The notes under the pieces: generated by a model
What the model was told of the DNA's origin: nothing
What the model saw: the letters and a program-made list of their open reading frames with translations, nothing else
The model's database searches: none
Assembly: GCA_963693085.1 (NCBI GenBank)
Contig: OY856409.1
Coordinates: 1,164,110,749-1,164,174,748 of the forward strand
DNA length: 64,000 bases
Direction of reading: 5' to 3'
DNA from: Alisma plantago-aquatica
Lineage: Eukaryota > Streptophyta > Magnoliopsida > Alismatales > Alismataceae
Shown here: positions 11,418 through 22,980 of the stretch, piece by piece
Numbering within the stretch: the first letter of the stretch is position 1
Layout of the letters: each line of letters begins with the position of its first letter
Translations under genes and position numbers: made by a program

Positions 11418-13674
11418 TGTTGGTATGTATGCCCTGAGAGCCAATCATGGGATGATTGGTGGGATACATTAAGATTGATTTGATAAACATCAAAGGCAAG
11501 CTTCCAATTCTTTCTGGTTCATTCATATGAGATAGTGATAGAATAGATTGAATGTCTAGAGAATGACAAGACGTATGCTTTTAGGTTAAGGACCTGAACG
11601 ATGAGATCATACGGATGCTAAGAGTTTGTACATTCTCATTATGTCCCTAGTCGGATGTCATTGTGGAAGGTAGATAGACAGCAATGACACATAAGACTAG
11701 ATTGTGGTGTTGGTTGATGACTGAATCTCATTAGTCATGATATAGAGATATCAAACAAAACACATAGGTACTTGTTAGAGAACAAGTGTACCGGACAGAC
11801 CCACCGTGAGTTTGACACATGGAACCATGACATGGTAGTCACAGTCAGTACTCACAGTGATGGTGGCGAGTGTGATTATTTGACCTGAAATCACTACACT
11901 CAACACATGTCATTGGGCACACTTTGACATCATCAAACGCAGTCCTAAAACATGGGTTTTTATAAAGGTGATAATTGGGTGGCTTTGACACATGGGGCTT
12001 TTGAGGGTTGAGTGATAGATATGGGATTTGTCCCTCCTGAGGGAGTTTGATATCCAAGGCCACTTGATGAGTAGGATTGAAATAGGCGTGCACACGCATG
12101 TGTGAATCAGTATGTGATATTGATGTCATACATATCTCTTCCAATCTACTCTGAGATCAAGAAAGTGAATGAACGTTGATAGGATGACTATTCCATGCCT
12201 CGAGTTCATTCGGGATATCAGTGACAAAGGAATTATACATTCGTTGTAACACCATTCACGGATTGTAGGATTGAAAGTTGTTCTCCAACTTTCTTTTTCA
12301 CTTGGGTAGCACTGATGTGTGACTAGGCACCGCTCTTTGCTTGTGAAGTCATAAGTGTTATGGACTTTCACTGCCAACGTGAAAAGGACCTGCAGGGTCA
12401 TACACATAGGATTTAACCTGGAAGAGGAGTTTTGTCCATAAACAATGTTTAGATTGATTACCAAAGGAGTTTAGTAGTTCAATTAAACACTCAATCAATT
12501 GATAGCTCAGTATCATAATGTTCAAGGTGTTGGACTGATTGATTAGAGTATCAGATTGATTGAAACAGAAATTGACTGTTTCTGCACAATCTGCACTCCC
12601 AACCGATCAGCTCATGTGATGAACTGATCTGCTGAGCTTGGTGAACCGATCGGCTCAGATGGTGAGTCGATCGGCTCATGGACAGGGTGAAACGATTGCT
12701 TCAAGTGTTGAAACGATCGATTCAACTGGTGCAACAGAGAAAGTTGGGAAAGTAGGAATAGTGAGAAATTTCCTTTCATTTCACTTGCCCAATTTGATTG
12801 GAACAAGGATTGGTATTTGATACCAATTAGAAACAAAAGATGGAAAGTCAATCGGGAACTGACCAGGACCACGAACCGACCGGTTCAGAAGTGAACCGAC
12901 CGGTTGAGGTGTCCCAACTGATCGGTTGAGGTGTCAACCGATCGATTGAGGTGTCAACCGACCGGCTCAGGTCCCCAACTGACCGTTTCAGAAATGAAAC
13001 GATTGGTTCAGGTTGCGAGTTGGTTGTTTTGTGGAAAATCTCGAATCCTTCTACTCCTGCTTTTAGTCCCGCATTGCCTGGGATGGAGAACCCTATCCCA
13101 TGACCCTCCTATATATAGGGGTATTGGGGGCTTCTCAAAGTACAACCCAGTGCAACCAGTTGCTCTGTGAAGTTGTTGTTCTCTCTGGTTTTGGTAACCG
13201 AGAGAGAGCCTGAGCAAGTGCTACCCGATAAGGGAGGCACGGCAAGGGAAAGACAACTATAGAAAGCAAATGGTGGCAGGAGAGTGTGTCGGCGACTAGT
13301 ACGCTGACAGGAGGGTGTGACTCCTTCCAATTCCTTGTGGGATAAGGAGATTGGAGTTCCAGGTGGTCCGTGTGGACTACTTCAGAGGCGGGAGATTTCT
13401 GCCGCTCGGAGGATAGCTGTCAATCCCGACAGTCCCGGTGAGACCAGGAGTCATCAGACCCGGTGCGACCAGGAGCTGCACATACACCGTCCAAAACTGG
13501 AGGTGAAGACCGCACAAGCCGCGAGGTATTGTCACCGAGCAAGCCTCGGGACAAGGTATCATTCCACAAACCATCCTTTCCTATTGTATAGACGTTGACG
13601 CGTTTCCTTATTCCGGGTTTGGGAGGAGAAAATTTGTGTTTCCGCTGCCTTCTCTGCCTCCCTAAAACCCAACA
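11418..13674 (+). mobile_element. Copia 3' LTR
   Basis: A 2257-bp copy of the LTR at 4575-6819 with the same TGTTGG...CCAACA ends. It is followed by unrelated sequence starting ACATA, the candidate right-hand target duplication whose partner would lie left of the window. It carries the TATA box at 13110-13117 and the palindrome cluster at 12600-13015, which is slightly expanded relative to the left LTR (one extra 'gatcgattgaggtgtcaacc' unit near 12940). Confidence 0.92.
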
Positions 13675-14442
13675 ACATATCTATGTCTAGGAAAAACATG
13701 ATAACCACCAATATCTACCCATACCAAACTTTTACCCAACATACCAAATGAGAGCAACCCTAGATTCCTTTACATAAAACCACTAACCCGAGTATGAGGC
13801 TCATCATGGTGATCACATGTCAAGTATATCATCTTAGGGTCTTGGGACATCTCCCTCACCTATATAGAAAAACATCATATATTGAATGCCTCTTCCTCCA
13901 GGTTTAGATTTTTTCATAGGAAATCTAGGGTTCAACATTATCAAGGGAACCACACACTAGGTGACTCAACTCATATACTTAGAAGTATTCTAGCTAGGGA
14001 CTCATCATCAAGTATTTCATCGTGCATATTTTTCAACATTTCACATATTTTGGAGTTTAGGTACTCTGACCTTCTCCTGTGGTGGGTTGACTCATAACAA
14101 GAGGTCACCTTTTCGTATGTCCCATGCTGGAGGTCCTCCTTTGTAAAGAGATTGAGGCCCATGTTGGTCTCACACCATATGTCACATATCATATCTCAAC
14201 ACGTACAAGACTATGCACAAGTAATCATGCCACCCCACTAGCTATGTTTAGCACATAGATCAAACCACATGTATCGTATAAGGTGCTAGGTCTATCTAGG
14301 GTTGCATGGTAAAACTCATATCATATTGTCAAACATAACTTGAATCATATTGAAACATCTCTTTATGTCATCATCATCATCATCATCATCGTCGGCGTCG
14401 TCGGCGTCGTCGTGGTCGTCCTCGTCGTCATCATCATCGTCG

Positions 14443-14529
<87 letters not shown>

Positions 14530-15183
14530 ACAACAACAACAACAACAACTTAGGTCATCTAGGCTACTTACTAGGCTAACCTTTATCAAGGCTCTAGACA
14601 ACTCTAGAGACTAAAACTATCATCTAAACTCTCTCATCTAGACTTGATGTTACATCTATTTCTCTTAGGATATATGGACACTCACTGCCTTTCTACATGT
14701 GGTAACATTTTTATATGTACATATACTAATACTTGAAATAGGTTTTTTCCAATGTTGAAACGGGCGATGAAAACCACCATACTCCATTTCAATAAAACCA
14801 AAACCAAAATGAGTTACCACACTCATTAGGCAGTCTAGTACCATGACACCTACACAACTAGCAAGAACATGGTGCATACCTATTTAACTACCTTAAGCAC
14901 ATGTCGCACACATATGTCTAGGGTTAGGATAAGACCTTCCTTTTCTCACCCTCCTGAACCTACAACCCATATTACAGGATAGAAGAAGGAGAAAAGAAAG
15001 GGTCTAAGGATTACACAAGCCTACACCTAGTTCTAGAACATATAGGTTCTAACCTAGAGGCTAAGTCATCTTAGTCGACAAGGACAACTCATTAAGTTTC
15101 TAGGTTTGAGATGTAAAGTTGTGCTTATTTTATGTTTCATGTGAGAAATATTGGTGTAGTTATTATTCATGTTCTGATACATC
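13675..15183. other. Unassigned repeat-like DNA
   Basis: No coding domain recognised. It contains the (TCA)n tract. Near its right end (15169-15180) the complement reads TGTATCAGAAC, close to a tRNA-Met PBS, directly beside the TGTCACAG start of the candidate LTR at 15184. The stretch may be internal sequence of a minus-oriented LTR element. Confidence 0.4.
14368..14549. repeat. (TCA)n / (ATG)n microsatellite with GTC and CAA variants
   Basis: About 180 bp of TCA units, interrupted near 14390-14440 by GTCGGCGTC-type units and ending in CAA units. Open frames across it on both strands (poly-Ser, poly-Ile, poly-Met) are artefacts. Confidence 0.97.
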
Positions 15184-18100
15184 TGTCACAGAACTAGAAT
15201 CCCAATCACATGAACCAAATGAATACCAAAGAAAACATGTAGAAGCATGAAATGCTTAGCATACATGAACACATAACAAGGTAAGAGCACCAATCATAGT
15301 CTCAACATTGAACAAGATATATGAAACAACATTGTTTATTACAAGATTTTAGTTACATATTCAAGAGTACAATTTTACAAGTTTGCCCATGTATACTAGG
15401 GATCTACAAAAAAACACCTGACATAGCTCACCAATCCCATCAACTGTTATCCATCTCTAAACCTATAAAATACATGAAACAAGGTGGGTCAAGCACACGA
15501 GGTGCTGAGTACGAGGCTAAAAGATACATATACATAATATTTGCATAATTTGAAAAGATTTGCAGAAGTAAACGAACAAGAATAAACAAGCCAAATGCTT
15601 AACAAAATGGGAGTCCATGTTTTATGCCATTTACTCCAGTTATACCATCATATCATGTATTGATAAGGCCTTTGATCAACTTCTCATTGGAAGGATCCGT
15701 AAGGGTGCTCAAGATTAGCTAACCCTTCTATACATGAGGGACCTCGAGGTCATTGCCAAGAGCTAACCATATTTCAACATTGTATAATGGAGTTTTTATA
15801 TTATGTTTGCAAGTTATAAAACAATGAGATGAGATAAGCATCGAGTACATACTAGAATACTACATGGCAATATTTGAGAAAATAAACAAGCATGCATACA
15901 TATTAATTTGCAATAAAGGAAGCCATAGTCTTATAACTATTTAAAGCCCATATAGAATTCAAAGATTCTTAACTTACTTATCCTTGACCATCTAGCACAA
16001 GCAACAACTGATTAACAATAAGATTACATACATGCATTAGATTCTCATCATTAACCTTAATTATATTCATTTTATGGTTTTGGACAAGTTAGGTTCAAGG
16101 TTTCTTATTGATACATTAGATGATATTTTATCGATCTACGAGTCATCAAAAAGGTTTGGTTCAAGTTTTATGTCATTTGGAGGTTCCATGCATTTTATAT
16201 AACCACTACAAGATTTATGTTCCTCATGTACATTTAGGGGTCAAAAGACTCATAGTAGAGCAACCATGATCATAGTTCACCAAGACAAGATTCGGGACAA
16301 GACATGAGTTTAGATTAGCAAGTTAGGGTATAAGAATTCACTTTCAAAGTAGGGTTGATGTTCTCAAATCTAGGCATCATAGGATACCACATTAGTATCA
16401 ACACATCAACGTACTTTCAATCATACATCAATATGGGTTACATATGCCCTCAAGATTCAACATGTGACCTATATAGGACATCTGCACCCAAGTTATCATA
16501 AGGGATAGATTATTCCCTGATTTGAGAGAGGAAGACAAGAGAGAAGGATCCACATAATCATTAAGGCGCAAGAATCACAATTCAAGGCACCAATGTCATG
16601 TTAGGAAAATTAGGATTTCAAACATAGCAATAGACAAAGATGGTGGACCATAGTCATCAAAAGTCAAAACACATCATAATGTTACTGATTTCAATGATAT
16701 AAATGAGTTTCATGCACAAGATAGGTCAAACATAATACTTGAAGCAAGAGTATAACATGCATTTCCAAAAAAAGGGCATAACCATGCCTTTAGAGCCATA
16801 TGAGTAAACAATAGCAAAAAGGGGCACTTATGGGTGATATCATAGTCAATAAGGGACATAGATCACTGATATTTGAGGCTGATTAGGCATTAGTCCATAT
16901 TAAGGAGCATGATCAGCAATCTAGGACAAAGTTCATCATTTACATTCAAAACATGTCACATGAGTGCATTAGAGTTCATCAATGAGCAAGAAGGGTGATT
17001 AGAATACTAAATTAGTTCAAAAGTACATAGAAGTTATGGATATGATCATTAGATAGGTATAGGAGCATCAAGGGCCCCATCTTTATCGCAATCAAACATT
17101 AAATTAAGTCATCATGATCAAAATAGCACATTTTAACAAAATAGTGGAATACGAAGAGGATTTAGAGTCTGAAAACATGTTCATGTTGCAGATCTTGTTA
17201 AGAGGATCAAAATGACATATTGGATCATATATTTTGGCCAAGGGGTTTGGGAGATATCGATTTTTGAAGTTTTGATTAAGAACTTTAGGAGAAAAAGATG
17301 GCTTACCTAGATCATTAATTGGAATCTAGCCGCAACAAGGGTGATGTGTATGCATGCGTGGTGCTGATGCGGTAGAGCGCCATTGGGCCTCATTTTATGT
17401 TTGAGAGTGGGTATGTGATTCTTTGACCAAGGTCAGCGAAGGGCCCACTTTGATCTTGGTCGTTCACGATCCATCTTGCGATGGGGTGCCACTCTTCCTC
17501 AGTGTGCGAGCATGCGCACAGAGGTGCAGCTTGCGACCACCAGCCTAACTGGCGTAAGTGGAGTCAGGTGTTTCAGGGACCTTTGAGTCCATCTGAGGTG
17601 CCACCCACCTTTTGCATCCCCCGCCAGAGCTGTCTGCGACTTCAGGTCACACTTTGGTGGTCAGGGCTTTGAGCTCCAATGGGAGGAGACACTGCGGTGC
17701 CGCCCAACTGGAAGGAGGCCAAGGGAACTGTGAGAAGGGGCTAAAAGTTTAGAGAGTGAAGAAAAGAGGATGGAAATGAAATGGGAGGAGGAGACGAGTG
17801 TTTTGCCCGAAACTATTTCGCCAAGGATCGAGTATAGGCTAAGATTGGGTCAAGCTCCTCCACATGTACTACAATGTCACATGGACACTGTACTAAGCTA
17901 GGAGACGATGATACAATCATTAGATCGTGTGATCTGATGGCCAGAATTAGGGACGCATTAGGGTTTGCCAAAGCAAAGGGGGAGGCTGCTGGGCCGTGCC
18001 CCAACATATGGCCCAACAAGACTCCAGTTCGACTTAAATCCATTAAAATTCGAGCAAAACTTGAAAGATCATAAAAAGAGCTATGATTATCCGATTGAGA

Positions 18101-18394
18101 TGATTCTTACAACATTGGAAAGCTAATAGAGAGCTCTACAACATGATATACATTAGGATCAATGTGATGCCATTAAATAGTTTCAAAATATCTTGCAAGA
18201 TTGTGATTCATTAACTCATGAAACTTAGATAAAAGTGCAAATCAATGTTACACATGGTGAAATTGATCATCGATGTGACCAAATTGGAGCATCATCACAT
18301 TCAAATTATGAAATTAACATCATTTTGAGATAGAGTTCACTCGATGAGAGAGAAAAAGTACAATAGAGGAGAGATAAAAGGCCAGGTTGTCACA
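15184..18394 (-). mobile_element. Candidate long gypsy-type LTR
   Basis: Starts TGTCACAGAACTAG beside a PBS-like sequence and ends GGCCAGGTTGTCACA. The 3.2 kb length, the GC-richer patch at 17340-17720 with 'gggccc' and 'ttgggcc' blocks, and the 'agagagaaa...ggagagataaaa' block near the end resemble the other long LTRs in this window. No coding domain. Boundaries rest on terminal motifs only; no clear target duplication (acatc/ttcac). Confidence 0.45.
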
Positions 18395-18525
18395 TTCACG
18401 CCCTACTGATTCTATAATAATCTTGCCATCAATATATTCTACTGAATTGTCTCCAACAATAGTTTTTGACGTCGTTATATTTTTATGTGCCCTCTATGTT
18501 TTCAGATCGTTTCGTATTAACACTG

Positions 18526-18538
18526 CTCTAATACCACT
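18526..18538 (-). other. PBS-like site of a minus-oriented LTR element
   Basis: The complement reads GTGGTATTAGAGC, one mismatch from the plant Copia PBS. Sequence to the right begins TGAAGAGATTTAC and may be the LTR. Its far end was not located and no pol domain lies to the left, so this is at most a fragment. Confidence 0.4.
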
Positions 18539-19237
18539 TGAAGAGATTTACATAAGCTTCAAGCCCAAGAAAAACACCACACGAGATATAGACCAAGCAT
18601 ACACAACAAAAGATATGATAGCCCACAACGACAAAACCAATAACCACCAAATAAGTAACCAAGCAGAGAACATTGCTGGCAAAGAATACCACAACTCCCT
18701 CACAATCTCATGCCCACAATAGAATCTCATGACTCACTCTTTCCCCTCTTTGGCTATCCTTTGTGGCTTCCCGTCTTGGCACACAATGTTGTCTCACGCT
18801 GGTACACCCAAAGTTACCACACGTTAGAACCCCACACATCCGTGCACAATACTCCATTTGTGTTTACCTCTATTTGTATAAATAAAGACTTTTGGTTCGA
18901 CAGTATGAGCAGATACAACTATTCTATAGAAATAAGGAAACAACAATAGAAAAGGATAAGGAAATAATGTCTTAGACTCCAAGTCTAACATTAATTTACA
19001 CTTTCCTAATATTGTTAGATATTATTTCTTATCCAATTAAGATAAGAGACAAAATCCTAACACTTGCTGCTAAGATATAAGAAAAGCATCCAAGGTACAT
19101 AACAATACCTTAAATTTTCACAAGTAAACTTATCATCCAAAAATTCTTACACAAATCTTTGATTCCAATATTTTTTTTTCTTTTATTTGACACAAAATAC
19201 ATATGCTAAAAAGAGTACTCACTTTTCTAAAGAAATA

Positions 19238-20448
19238 TGTTGGGATTGAAAGGTTCCGACCCATGTCCTATTGGGATTTGAATTTATTAGGAGTTGTCTT
19301 GTGTTTCCAATCCTAATAGAAGTTAAATCTAAGAAGGAAAGAAGATGGATCCTTACGTACACCTTTAGAATTGGATTAGGATTTAATTGGAGTTGGTATT
19401 TTGTGTTTCCAATCCTAATATGAGTTGAGTCCAAGAAGAAAAGAAGGTGGTTATGCGCAACATGCAGTTGGACTAGGATTCGAACTAGGACTAGAATTCC
19501 TGGTTGCAATCACATTCATGAAGGCCTATAAATAGAGGCCCTCGGGGAGGCCATTGAGATCATCCCACCGGTTGGTGTGTGATCCCACCAGTTGTTGGTT
19601 GTTGGTGTCTTCTGTGGTAGAAGAGCCAGAAAACAATAACAACTGGTGGTGCTCTCTTGTGGTAAGAGAGGGTCAACGACTTTATCTTGAAGCGAAGTAG
19701 CGGCTGGCAGTTGGTGGCACATTAGGTGCACCGACAGTGTAGCTCTCTTGTGGATGAGAGAGGGTCAACGACTTTGTCTCGAGGCAAAGTAGCGGTTGGC
19801 AGTCGGCAACACAATAGTAGTGCATCGACAACGGAGGCGGGTCCGAGTAGCGGAGGACGCACATCAGTTGGTGGTACTTTGTTGGTGTTGTGACATTGAC
19901 ATCGACTACGGCAATGGATCCGAGCAGAGGAAGACGCTCATCAGTCGGTGGCTACTGAAACGATGGCGGACTGTCCAGTCAGTGGAGGATGCACATCAAT
20001 CGGCGACACATAGGTGGTGCATCAACTACGATGGCGGATCCGAGCAGCGGAAGACGCACACCAGTTGGTGACACACTATTGGTGATGCGACAACGGCAGA
20101 AGAGGCGACCTTGTCACCGGTGGAGATGACCGATCAGAGGTCGTAGCAGCAACAAGCAATCCCCAGCAACAACAACGGCGTTGTGAGGAGAAAAAGTGAA
20201 AAGGAGGGTTTGTACACATTGGGTGTAATTTTGTTCTTCTTTATCTTTGTTCTCGGACAGGGGGAGCCTCCTAGATTTAGGGGTGATTAAATCTGGGCAG
20301 TGTGAGTTGTAATTGAGATTACTTAGTGCTTGTTGGCCGGTATTGCCCCGTGGTTTTTCTCTCCTAGTCTTGGGGAGAGTTTTCCACATTAAATCTTGTG
20401 CCTTCAGTCTTGCAGAGCATCGTCACTTACCCACCACAATTCCTAACA
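19238..20448 (+). mobile_element. Probable solo LTR (1.2 kb)
   Basis: TGTTGGGATTG at the left and CAATTCCTAACA at the right form imperfect inverted ends. Flanks AAATA (19233-19237) and AAAGA (20449-20453) agree at 4 of 5 bases, as an aged target duplication. There is an internal TATA-like 'cctataaataga' at about 19526. Two sub-repeats of 'ctctcttgtgg...agagggtcaacgactttgtctcgaggc' lie at 19655 and 19741, and 'ggatccgagcag.ggaagacgcacatcag' units recur at 19830-20070. No PBS, PPT or coding domain is adjacent. Confidence 0.65.
19655..20070. repeat. Imperfect internal repeats in the solo LTR
   Basis: A unit with 'ctcttgtgg..gagagggtcaacgac' is repeated twice about 86 bp apart. It is followed by four variants of 'gcggaggacgcacatcagt.ggtg' at 60-90 bp spacing. 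Open frames here reflect the repeats, not a gene. Confidence 0.55.
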
Positions 20449-20889
20449 AAAGACTAGTCTCTGATAGTTGTCCTTCTCCACCAAGGTAGTGAAACAACTA
20501 ACAACAATTACCTTTGTGAATATTGATTGATTGTACTTAATAAATCTCATACTAGGGGTCTGTTAGTTAGGCCGAACTTATAAGCACAACATTGTTTATT
20601 ACCTTTTTGTGTGATCTTCATTCATTTCGATACGTTAATAGAGTGTCTGAAACCAACTACAACCACCAGATGTTTGTTTCAACTACATCCAACATGTCCA
20701 TATTTTACAACCCGGCTATATCCAACAAAAGTAGCCCTGACTTCTTCCGAAATCGAGGCCCAACACGTTATGTTATTTGTTGCCCTAGATGTACGCTTTA
20801 TCTTTCTCCCACATGTATGCTCTTAAAACTCACATTGAAAATAAGGCCCAACTTTATTTATCTTTAGATGAAGGCCCACACAATTCTCT

Positions 20890-21900
20890 CCCCTTGTTCC
20901 CTTTACCGATCATGTGAGGTATAAGATTCGGGAAGCTTAACTTTAGACCGCACTATACTCCTCCTTCGTCCAAAAGAAAAAGTAGTGGGAATCGGCCTAC
21001 CGGCTACCTTTCATAAGTATAGTTAGCGCGGATTTTCTAGTGAGCTTAAATTATTGATCAATTATGGAAACCTACAACTACAAGATACCGAAAGTTCTAA
21101 TTTAAGTCGCCACAGTTCTAGATTGCGATAACTGGGAAAGCCACAAAGTTGGGAGTTCAGCTCCACTTGTTCCTCACTAACCCACAATTCCTTAGTGACC
21201 AAGTTAACCTAGCAAGACATATTCAGCCTTAGTTGCTCGGTGGTTGACTGACGCACTAAGAATACGAAGAGTAGCAAGTCTGGGCCTTTGTATTTGCCAC
21301 GCAGTGTCGCATATGATTCAATCTGTGGTCTCAGGAGTGAGTAGTAAGACCAGCCTACCGTCGACGGGTGTCACAACGCATCAACTATCAGGGCCTACGG
21401 CTTGGGAAAGAGGAAACAACTGAAGTCTGAAGCCCGAGATATGTAATCTGGCCGGACTGGTCTGACTGGTAAATCGAAGGCTAATCGGCTCGGAAGTTTA
21501 AGAAGTTGGATAAATTGCTGGTTGAGCCGGATCGAACAAACTAGACAAGTGATCTAATCAAAGTAAGAAATAAAAATAAAAAGACAGAACCCAGCCGCTC
21601 TACCCATACTTTCTAGTTTCTACTCGAAGTTTTTAGTTCTGCTCTTTTTGCTGTAAAGAAACCCTCTATACCTTCCGGCCTGTTAAGTTTGGCCTTTGCG
21701 GCGGCAGCCCCGAAGACCTTCAATCATAATTTCGAAAAACATAGACATAGAAGAGGGCTTGTCAAGTAAGGGACAAATTACGGGTTTGACTTGCATTTTT
21801 GCACAACTGTAATCCATTTTCTGTTACGGTGGACAATTGGACATCCTGTCTAATTCTAGTCGCCATCTTCTCTTCGATTCGGAGGCATGGCCCCTATACT
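20890..21900. other. Block of distinct, higher-GC sequence, possibly mitochondrial insertion
   Basis: Base composition rises to nearly even GC/AT between AT-rich neighbours and the texture changes (many 'ccggct', 'gaagtc', 'agcccgaag' words; no simple repeats), which resembles plant mitochondrial intergenic DNA. No mitochondrial gene or tRNA was recognised, so the assignment is a guess based on style. Confidence 0.3.
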
Positions 21901-21939
21901 ACATAACAAAGTTCGCTGAGAGTGTAAATTATGCTTTTG

Positions 21940-22980
21940 TATATATTTTTTAAGCTTATATACTATAAAAAAAAAATCAACTATACTATATGAAAACACC
22001 CCAGGCGGGTGAATATTTCTTTTAATATTTTATAAAATTACAGACTGATCTTTGTATGCATAAACTATTTTTTTATCTTTAATTTTTAAGATTATATACT
22101 GCATAACAATACTCATCTATACTATATAAAAACGTCTGGAAGGTTGAATGCAATTTTTGTCCATTATCTTTTGAAATTACAAATAATCTATGTATGTGTA
22201 AGCTATATTTTTAAAATTATATACTACATAAAAAGATTCATCAAGTAGAGAGATGAATGTAATTTTTCATTATTATTTGTAGCTATTGAACGTTTTGTGT
22301 GTATAAATTTTACTTTTGCCTTTACTTCTTAAAATTATATATTGTATAAACAGACTTGTCTATATTATATAACAATCCACGACGAGGGAGATAGATGCAT
22401 TTTTTTATTATTTTTGATATTATAAATTTGTCCCTATACATGTAAACTATATTTTTGTCTTTACTTTCCAAAAGTATATACTATATAAGAAGATTCATAT
22501 GTAACAATTTGCTGATTGAATCCATTTTTTGTTAATTTAATGAATTACAAGCTAATCTATGTGTGTAACTGTATTTTGTCTTTATTTCTTGAAATTATAT
22601 ACTATAGAAGAAATCAAACGGAGGAATCCAAATGTACTCATTGTCAAGATTTGTTGAATTACAACTTAGCCCGTGTTGTGTAAAAAATAATTGTATTTTT
22701 ATTTGTTAGAATTGTGAATTGATATGTCTATGTTCTAATAATGCTACATATATTATATAAAAAGTCTAAGGAGGTGGCTATATGTGTATTTGTTTGTATT
22801 TCTTTAAATTCTTAATCGATCAACATATATAATCTATTATTCTTTCGTACTTTAGAATTGTGTATTATATAAGTAAACACATGGAAGGATCTAATCTAAC
22901 AATTTTCCATTTTTTAATTACAAAATAAACCATAAAATCGATTTTGTTTTACTTTTTAAAATTATGAATTGATCTTTTTG
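21940..22980. repeat. Diverged AT-rich tandem repeat, period about 125 bp
   Basis: The block 'aaattatatactatataa', then 'ctatactatataaaaa', 'ggttgaatgcaattttt' and 'attacaa..taatctatgtatgtgtaa' recurs with anchors at about 21957, 22093, 22217, 22336, 22474, 22594, 22707, 22856 and 22960. That is eight or nine degenerate units, each strongly diverged, so an old array. Confidence 0.6.

Noticed and set aside
14340..14579. Poly-Ile, poly-Ser and poly-Met frames
   Set aside because: Translations of the (TCA)n microsatellite.
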